DNA from: Planctomycetaceae bacterium
GTDB lineage: Bacteria > Planctomycetota > Planctomycetia > Pirellulales > Thermoguttaceae
Direction of reading: 5' to 3'
Assembly: GCA_031267635.1 (NCBI GenBank)
Contig: JAIRYX010000481.1
Span: forward strand, 1-6,878
DNA: 6,878 nucleotides
The notes under the pieces were generated by a model. It made no database searches. It saw only the letters and a program-made list of their open reading frames with translations, and was not told where the DNA came from. Numbering within the stretch: position 1 is the first letter of the stretch; every line of letters begins with the position of its first letter. Shown here piece by piece: positions 1 to 4,123 of the stretch. Position numbers and translations under genes: made by a program.

Positions 1-90
1 GTCGATTTTTTAGACCTCGTAAACGACAACCCAAAAAAAATCAAAAAAATACGTGCCACTATCAAAAAACTCTTGCAAAGCACCGCGTAA
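1..90 (+). CDS. C-terminal end of an unidentified protein (partial)
   Basis: Frame 1 is open from the first base to a TAA at 88-90 and gives 29 residues. They begin VDFLDLVNDNPKKIKK and end KKLLQSTA. The Lys/Leu-rich amphipathic character suggests a C-terminal helix. No domain can be recognised from so short a piece. The tail is clearly not FGE sequence, so it is not simply the upstream part of the FGE-like fragment that follows in frame 2. Its stop lies just where FGE-type similarity begins in the other frame. The gene body is outside the window. Whether this really is a gene end or a chance open frame cannot be proven from 90 bases, but the composition looks coding. Confidence 0.45.
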   Translation, partial: VDFLDLVNDNPKKIKKIRATIKKLLQSTA

Positions 91-346
91 TATTTGTGTT
101 AATACTTTTGTGTATGATATGCACGGCAACGTTTGGGAATGGTGCAAAGATTGGCATGATAATTATCCGTCTGGTAGCGTAACCGATCCTACGGGGGCTA
201 ATAATGGTTCGTACCGCGTGCTTCGTGGCGGGTGCTGGTACGACTTCGCCGAGCGCTGCCGGTCGGCGAATCGGATCTACAACACGCCGACGGGCAGGTA
301 CTTTAGCTTGGGCTTGCGTTTGTCCTTAGTTGACAAAAGCAAGTAA
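53..346 (+). CDS. FGE-sulfatase/SUMF1-like C-terminal fragment (C-type lectin fold), possible DGR target
   Basis: This 97-residue frame uses GTG at 53; GTG 110 or ATG 119 are alternatives, and none has a convincing ribosome site. Residues 21-30 (YDMHGNVWEW), DPTG at 45-48, RVLRGG at 55-60, CRSANR at 69-74 and GLRL at 87-90 are the hallmark C-terminal motifs of the formylglycine-generating enzyme/SUMF1 superfamily. Full domains are roughly 200-300 residues, so most of the fold is absent. Upstream in the same frame there are stops at 11-13 and 20-22, so the fragment is either a remnant or a very short gene. It overlaps the 3' end of an unrelated frame by up to 38 bp. The N-terminal half of the domain is missing, so catalytic activity is not expected. 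The same fold is used by many DGR targets as a ligand-binding scaffold, and the last third resembles a variable region. No signal peptide is visible. Confidence 0.7.
   Translation: MPLSKNSCKAPRNICVNTFVYDMHGNVWEWCKDWHDNYPSGSVTDPTGANNGSYRVLRGGCWYDFAERCRSANRIYNTPTGRYFSLGLRLSLVDKSK
222..325 (+). other. Candidate DGR variable region at the 3' end of the FGE-like fragment
   Basis: In FGE-fold DGR targets the variable positions typically fall in runs derived from AAC (Asn) codons after the RGGxW motif, after CRSANR and before the GFRL end. At those places this fragment has TAC-GAC-TTC (residues 63-65), ATC-TAC-AAC (75-77) and TAC-TTT-AGC (83-85), with GGC at residue 81. Nine of these ten codons end in C, as expected if A bases of AAC codons had been substituted. 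The conserved scaffold between them (CRSANR, P79, R82) is intact. Bases 231-298 are about two-thirds G+C, far above the rest of the window. Ordinary FGE paralogues can look similar, and no template repeat or reverse transcriptase is visible here, so this is a candidate only. Confidence 0.4.
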
Positions 347-358
347 ACAGTAACAAAT

Positions 359-438
359 CTATTCATAACTTCCAAAGTATCTGCCCGAAACGTAGCGGAT
401 GCGCAGTGAAGGAGCAGATACTTTGGAGTTGTGGATAG
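359..438. repeat. Long imperfect inverted repeat downstream of the FGE-like fragment
   Basis: Perfect 14-bp arms, TCCAAAGTATCTGC at 371-384 and its reverse complement at 414-427, enclose a 29-base GC-richer centre. Outside them, pairing continues imperfectly from CTATTCATAACT (359 on) to GTTGTGGATAG (to 438). The right arm is not followed by a T-run, so it does not look like an intrinsic terminator. It could be a miniature mobile or intergenic repeat, an RNA structure, or a cruciform-forming site beside the variable-region-like sequence. The rest of 347-546 shows nothing else recognisable. Confidence 0.7.
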
Positions 439-546
439 GTAAACGGGGCGAAAACTTCTCTTAAAACAGCGGCAGAAAACTCCAAAATTAAACATTAACC
501 GTGCCTTTACCTTGCTCAATATTAACCACCTAACCAATTTAAAATT

Positions 547-1236
547 ATGAAAATTCAAAAAACTTATTTTGGAAAGACATTACTATTTTGTATTGTTTCC
601 TTGTTTTTTTGTGTGGAATGTCGCTTATGCAAAGCGGAAAAGCTTTCATTTGAAGAGGTAATGCAATTATTTGAAGCATGTAAAGACGGTAATTTTCGTG
701 AATTTGCCGCTAATAATCCGGAAGCAGTGAAAAAGACATTTAATTTCGGCAAAGACGGTCTTTCCACTACGTTATTACATCTTGCCGCAAGCGATAGGCA
801 AACTGAATTTGTAAAAACACTACTTGAATTTGGAGCCAATCCCGCCACGAAGGATTCGGATAATTACATTCCCATCGTCTATGCTGTAGTATATCAAGAA
901 AAAATTGATGCAGAAGAAGTTATTCGTTATCTTGTGGCAAATTGCCCGGGCAATAATCCGATTGAATCTTGTGTTGAATTACTCAAGTCCTGTTTGGAAC
1001 CGCCCATAAAGGTACAACGTAGTATTAATGCGACTGCGGTAGTGTCAGGTTTGCGTGGACCATTATCCGAAGTAGCACAAGTTCAATCGAAACAAATATA
1101 CAGTGAACGTAGTAAAGTTGTCCAAAAGTGTATTCTCACCATTAAAGTAGCAACGGATGGAGTAGATTTGAAAAAATATAGCGTAAAAAAACTTCCCCCA
1201 AATATAGAAGAACAGAAAGAGAATAAAAAAAGGTAA
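547..1236 (+). CDS. Exported ankyrin-repeat protein
   Basis: This is a 229-residue protein. Residues 1-30 form a signal peptide: basic start (K2, K5, K10), hydrophobic stretch around 11-23, and a plausible signal-peptidase I site after CKA (28-30). There is no good lipobox despite Cys 15, 22, 25 and 28. Residues 37-134 hold about three ankyrin repeats. The clearest is near 74-104, with TTLLHLAA, then VKTLLEFGANPATKD; the one before (37-71) and the one after (105-134) are degenerate. Ankyrin repeats bind proteins. Residues 135-229 match no family I recognise; the end is rich in Lys and Glu and may be disordered. No Shine-Dalgarno sequence precedes the ATG (the upstream bases are AATTTAAAATT), and the start is chosen for the signal peptide. 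Gaps of about 200 bp on the left and 142 bp on the right suggest it need not be co-transcribed with its neighbours. Its partner is unknown; location beside exported SLR genes suggests a related envelope role. Confidence 0.85.
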   Translation: MKIQKTYFGKTLLFCIVSLFFCVECRLCKAEKLSFEEVMQLFEACKDGNFREFAANNPEAVKKTFNFGKDGLSTTLLHLAASDRQTEFVKTLLEFGANPATKDSDNYIPIVYAVVYQEKIDAEEVIRYLVANCPGNNPIESCVELLKSCLEPPIKVQRSINATAVVSGLRGPLSEVAQVQSKQIYSERSKVVQKCILTIKVATDGVDLKKYSVKKLPPNIEEQKENKKR

Positions 1237-1289
1237 CTATTCAGTTACTCAAACCAAATAAATCCGTACTTGGCAACTAAATAGTTACC
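1232..1289. repeat. Inverted repeat overlapping the ankyrin gene stop codon
   Basis: GGTAACTATT at 1232-1241, containing the TAA stop, is the exact reverse complement of AATAGTTACC at 1280-1289. With two mismatches the arms extend to 17 bp (1232-1248 and 1273-1289) around a 24-base loop. It could form a hairpin at the end of the ankyrin mRNA. A-runs, not T-runs, flank it on the + strand, so it is not a standard rho-independent terminator in that direction. Read on the minus strand, it would be followed by a T-run. Confidence 0.55.
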
Positions 1290-1300
1290 AAAAACGTTAA

Positions 1301-1603
1301 AATAGAAGTCTTCAGCATAGAAGATACTAAATTACCATTACTCCCTAAAACTAAATTAACGAAAAAAGAGAGAATTTTATGCCCACAAAACAACAAGTCA
1401 GTTTTTTTATCAACCGTTTTTCTGTTTACTTGACAATAACTTTATTGCTTGGCGTGTATCTTACTACCGGTTGCGATCATACGAATGCACAGCAATCAAA
1501 CGGCAAAACAGATAACACTGTTACAGTAGTTACCGATGATAATGTTGAACAGTTTCAGGAAAAAGCAAATAACGGCGATACGGACGCACAAGTTGCACTC
1601 GGA
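1301..1603 (+). repeat. Duplicated leader block, copy 1 (upstream region plus SLR gene 5' end)
   Basis: About 300 bp covering the 78 bases before the ATG and the first 75 codons of the SLR gene recurs at 2602-2903, with one single-base indel in an A-run. The last ~50 bases before the ATG and the coding part are nearly identical. By hand count there are 8 differences in the 225 coding bases, and the first 68 coding bases match exactly. The non-coding part includes ATTACCATTACTCCCTAAAA, so a shared promoter or 5' UTR is likely, although no consensus promoter is evident. GAGAG at 1368-1372, 6 bases before the ATG, is the best ribosome-site candidate. Confidence 0.9.
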
Positions 1604-2572
1604 AGGTATTACTACTTAAAAAAAGATTCTGACAATACATTCAAATGGTTTCGTAAAGCCGCAGAAAACGGCAACACAGAAGGTCAATTGGGATTTGCCG
1701 GTTGTTATTTGCGTGGTATTGGTGTTGCAAAAGATCTAACAGAAGCCCTAAAATTGTTTCGTAAAGTCGCAGAAAATGGAAATGCGCAAGCACAATTAAT
1801 ACTTGGACAAGAGTTAATTAACGGTGCTTTGCCCAAAGACGAAGTTGAAGCGGTCAAATGGTTAAAAAAGGCAGCTAATCAAAATAATTCTGACGGACAA
1901 CTATTACTTGCCTGTTGCTATTTACATGGTATTGGTGTTTCAGAAGATCAAACAAAAGCTCTCAAATGGTTTCGTAAAGCCGCAGAAAACGGAGAGCTGA
2001 AAGCACAATTAATACTTGGACAAGGTTTCCTTGACGGTACTTTTCCCAAAAACGAAGTTGAAGCGGTCAAATGGTTAAAAAAAGCCGTCGATCAAAATGA
2101 TGCCACAGGACAACTAGCACTCGCGAAATGTTACTATAAGGGAGAAGGAGTTGCCAAAGATAAAACGAAAGAATTTGAATTGTTATTAAAATCCGCCGAA
2201 CAAGGAAATGCTGAAGCACAAGTTTTACTCGGCATGGGGTACATTACAGAAGAATGGGATAAAGAAAACATCAACGAAGGAATTAAATGGTTACGAAAAG
2301 CTGCTGAACAAGAAAATGTTGAAGCACAAAATGGACTAGGTATGCTATTGGGCTCTCAAAACAAAGATGAAGAAGCTGTCAAATGGTTTCATAAAGCTGC
2401 TGAACAAGGTTTTGCCGAATCACAATATATGATTGGGCTTTGTTATGCAAGTGGCAGAGGTGTTGCCAGAGACGAATCCGAAGCATTCAAATGGTTCAAC
2501 AAAGCCGCAGAACAAGGACACCAAGAAGCCATCAATGCCATCAAAATTATAAACGACACAAAGAAAAAATAA
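1379..2572 (+). CDS. Exported Sel1-like repeat protein (lipoprotein-like), SLR gene 1
   Basis: This is a 397-residue protein. Residues 1-32 are an export signal: K4 and R13, a hydrophobic core at 14-28, then LTTGC with Cys 32, a loose lipobox with Thr rather than Leu at -3. Cleavage by signal peptidase I after TNA (35-37) is the alternative. Residues 33-68 are a polar linker. Residues 69-382 contain nine Sel1-like repeats of 32-36 residues, with the family pattern LGxxYxxGxGV...A.KWFRKAAExG. They form an alpha/alpha solenoid that normally binds other proteins. Repeats 1 and 8 are 32-residue forms lacking the GxGV loop. Repeats 2-3 and 4-5 are a duplicated 71-residue pair. The short tail ends DTKKK. 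The GAGAG site and the matching leader of the next gene support the ATG. It is 106 bp from its paralogue. No enzymatic domain is present; the ligand is unknown. Confidence 0.92.
   Translation: MPTKQQVSFFINRFSVYLTITLLLGVYLTTGCDHTNAQQSNGKTDNTVTVVTDDNVEQFQEKANNGDTDAQVALGRYYYLKKDSDNTFKWFRKAAENGNTEGQLGFAGCYLRGIGVAKDLTEALKLFRKVAENGNAQAQLILGQELINGALPKDEVEAVKWLKKAANQNNSDGQLLLACCYLHGIGVSEDQTKALKWFRKAAENGELKAQLILGQGFLDGTFPKNEVEAVKWLKKAVDQNDATGQLALAKCYYKGEGVAKDKTKEFELLLKSAEQGNAEAQVLLGMGYITEEWDKENINEGIKWLRKAAEQENVEAQNGLGMLLGSQNKDEEAVKWFHKAAEQGFAESQYMIGLCYASGRGVARDESEAFKWFNKAAEQGHQEAINAIKIINDTKKK
1679..2104 (+). repeat. Two tandem 213-bp units inside SLR gene 1
   Basis: Codons 101-171 (1679-1891) and 172-242 (1892-2104) encode the same 36+35 residue pair of repeats. 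The first member has the loop GIGV, and the second has a loop rewritten as GALPKDEVEAVKWLKKA or GTFPKNEVEAVKWLKKA. Both second members begin AQLILGQ. The two-repeat period, rather than a one-repeat period, shows that the unit of duplication was a pair. Confidence 0.85.
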
Positions 2573-2601
2573 TATAAAGACGGATAGTTGCAAAAAATGT
2601 C

Positions 2602-2903
2602 AATAGGAGTCTTCGTCGCAGAAACTCCCAAATTACCATTACTCCCTAAAACTAAATTAACAAAAAAGAGAAAATTTTATGCCCACAAAACAACAAGTCA
2701 GTTTTTTTATCAACCGTTTTTCTGTTTACTTGACAATAACTTTATTGATTGGCGTGTATCTTACTATCGGTTGCGATCATACGAATGCACAACAATCAAA
2801 AGGTAAAACAGATAACACTGTTACAGTAGTTACCGATGATAATATTGAACAGTTTCAGGAAAAAGCAAACAACGGCGATACGGACGCACAAGTTGCACTT
2901 GGA
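2602..2903 (+). repeat. Duplicated leader block, copy 2
   Basis: This is the second copy of the block at 1301-1603. It runs from AATAGGAGTCTTC through the ATG at 2679 to codon 75 of the second SLR gene. In the presumed ribosome site GAGAG has become GAGAA (2668-2672), a weaker match, and one A of the preceding run is lost. Coding changes are L24I, T30I, N41K and V56I, plus four silent or same-codon differences. After codon 75 the similarity falls off sharply. Confidence 0.9.
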
Positions 2904-3908
2904 CAATATTATCGTGTCAAAAAGGATTTCGGTTTGGCAATCAAGTGGTTTCAACAAGCCGCAGAAAAAGGAAATGCCAAAGGACAAGTAATGTACGGCA
3001 CTTGTTTTTTTATAGGGGTCGTTGTTCCCCAAGACAATAAACAAGCATTTGAATGGTTTCAAAAAGCTGCAAACCAAGGCGATTCCGGCGGACAATGGCG
3101 GCTTGCGTTTTGTTATGTTGCTGGTTTGGGAACGGACAAAAATACTAAGAAAGCATTCGAATTGTTCCGTAAATCCGCCGAACAAGGCGACCTTGATGGA
3201 ATGTGGAATCTTGCCATTCATCTTGATGATCAAGGCGAAAAAGAGGAAGCCGTAAAATGGTATAAAACCGCCGCCAACAAAGGAAAACCGGAAGCGGAAT
3301 GGCGGCTTGGAGATTGTTATCTAACAGGAGTTATTGTTGACCAAAAAACTGTTCTTGAAAAAGATGAACAAACGGCGTTCGAATGGTTCAAAAAAGCCGC
3401 CAACCACAACTCAGTAGAAGGATTGAGCCATTATGCAATGTGCCTGTATCAAGGTACAGGAACAAAACAAGATCGAAAAGCATCTGTTGAACCATTCCGT
3501 AAAGCCGCCAATATGGGAGAACCGGTCGCTCAATTTATGTACGGAAGTATTTTATTGATCGGTGAAGGTTTCGGAGTTGAAAAAAATACGGAAAAAGGAT
3601 TGGAATGGATTATTAAGTCCGCAGAACAAGGACATCCGTCCGCCCTCAACATTATAGAAGAATTGCAACAAATGCTAGACTCACAACAAGATCAACCACA
3701 ACAAGAACAAGCAAGAATAGAAAAATATAAAGCAATAAACAAAGAGTTTCAACCAACATCAACAACAGACATGAAGGCAGAAATAAATGCCGCAATTATG
3801 AGAGATTCACAACAAAGAACAGAAGAACGACAACGACAAGAAGAAATAAGACAAAAAAAATCACAAGCTGAAGCAGATGGAAGAGAATACTACGGACCAT
3901 TTTTCTAA
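2679..3908 (+). CDS. Exported Sel1-like repeat protein with charged Gln-rich tail, SLR gene 2
   Basis: This is a 409-residue protein. The export signal is almost the same as in SLR gene 1 (residues 1-32, ending LTIGC with Cys 32; alternative cleavage after TNA at 35-37). Residues 69-320 hold seven Sel1-like repeats. Two are 32-residue forms without the GxGV loop (69-100 and 173-204). One is expanded to 42 residues by a longer loop (205-246), and one to 38 (283-320). Residues 321-409 are not SLR. This segment is rich in Gln, Glu, Arg and Lys (DQPQQEQ, QQRTEERQRQEEIRQKK), probably helical or coiled-coil, and ends GREYYGPFF. That tail is absent from the other three SLR proteins. The start is fixed by the duplicated leader. 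The role is presumably protein binding in the envelope; the partner is unknown. A 215-bp gap separates it from the next gene. Confidence 0.92.
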   Translation: MPTKQQVSFFINRFSVYLTITLLIGVYLTIGCDHTNAQQSKGKTDNTVTVVTDDNIEQFQEKANNGDTDAQVALGQYYRVKKDFGLAIKWFQQAAEKGNAKGQVMYGTCFFIGVVVPQDNKQAFEWFQKAANQGDSGGQWRLAFCYVAGLGTDKNTKKAFELFRKSAEQGDLDGMWNLAIHLDDQGEKEEAVKWYKTAANKGKPEAEWRLGDCYLTGVIVDQKTVLEKDEQTAFEWFKKAANHNSVEGLSHYAMCLYQGTGTKQDRKASVEPFRKAANMGEPVAQFMYGSILLIGEGFGVEKNTEKGLEWIIKSAEQGHPSALNIIEELQQMLDSQQDQPQQEQARIEKYKAINKEFQPTSTTDMKAEINAAIMRDSQQRTEERQRQEEIRQKKSQAEADGREYYGPFF

Positions 3909-3948
3909 AATATACTACACCAATGAGTAACTACCAGTTTTAACCAGC

Positions 3949-3978
3949 GAATCAATAACAAAAGAATCAATAACAAAA
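3949..3978 (+). repeat. Perfect 15-bp tandem duplication
   Basis: GAATCAATAACAAAA occurs twice head to tail, at 3949-3963 and 3964-3978, in the gap between SLR genes 2 and 3. The copies are identical, consistent with recent slippage. No protein-binding motif is recognised. The rest of 3909-4040 is AT-rich with no clear terminator. Confidence 0.85.
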
Positions 3979-4040
3979 TTCAACCCATTTAGGAAAAAAC
4001 TTCGTATCACTTCACCCGATTGTTTCAATTTATTTTTTTT

Positions 4041-4123
4041 ACCGCGAAAGTTCGCAAAAAAATTAGTTTCATACAATTTCGTGTCCAAAACTCAAAACCC
4101 TTAAAAATAAGGAAAAACTTAAA
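4041..4123 (+). promoter_or_regulatory. Conserved 5' region of SLR gene 3, matching that of SLR gene 4
   Basis: The stretch from CGCGAAAGTTCGC through ATTAGTTTCATACAATTTCG, then CCAAAAC and TTAAAAATAAGGAAAAACTT to the ATG, recurs before the gene at 6376, with a 50-bp length difference after 4084. AAGGA at 4109-4113, 10 bases before the ATG, is a plausible Shine-Dalgarno site. Conservation suggests a shared promoter or 5' UTR, but recent duplication alone could explain it. Confidence 0.6.

Noticed and set aside
1..346. Complete DGR cassette
   Set aside because: No reverse transcriptase, accessory protein or template repeat is found on either strand of the window; only the target-like end is present.
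371..427. Rho-independent terminator for the FGE-like fragment
   Set aside because: Strong stem, but a 29-base loop and no T-run after the right arm.
277..558. Open frame on the minus strand, 93 codons
   Set aside because: Antisense to the FGE-like fragment and the inverted repeat; composition not protein-like and no ribosome site.
564..848. Open frame on the minus strand, 94 codons
   Set aside because: Lies wholly antisense to the ankyrin-repeat gene, which has clear domain and signal-peptide support.
2588..2806. Short + strand frame across the start of SLR gene 2
   Set aside because: Overlaps the duplicated leader in another frame; SLR gene 2 has the true signal peptide and repeats.
2796..3233. 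145-codon minus-strand frame with many Cys and Phe
   Set aside because: Antisense mirror of the repeat codons of SLR gene 2 (AAAGCC read backwards gives GGCTTT).
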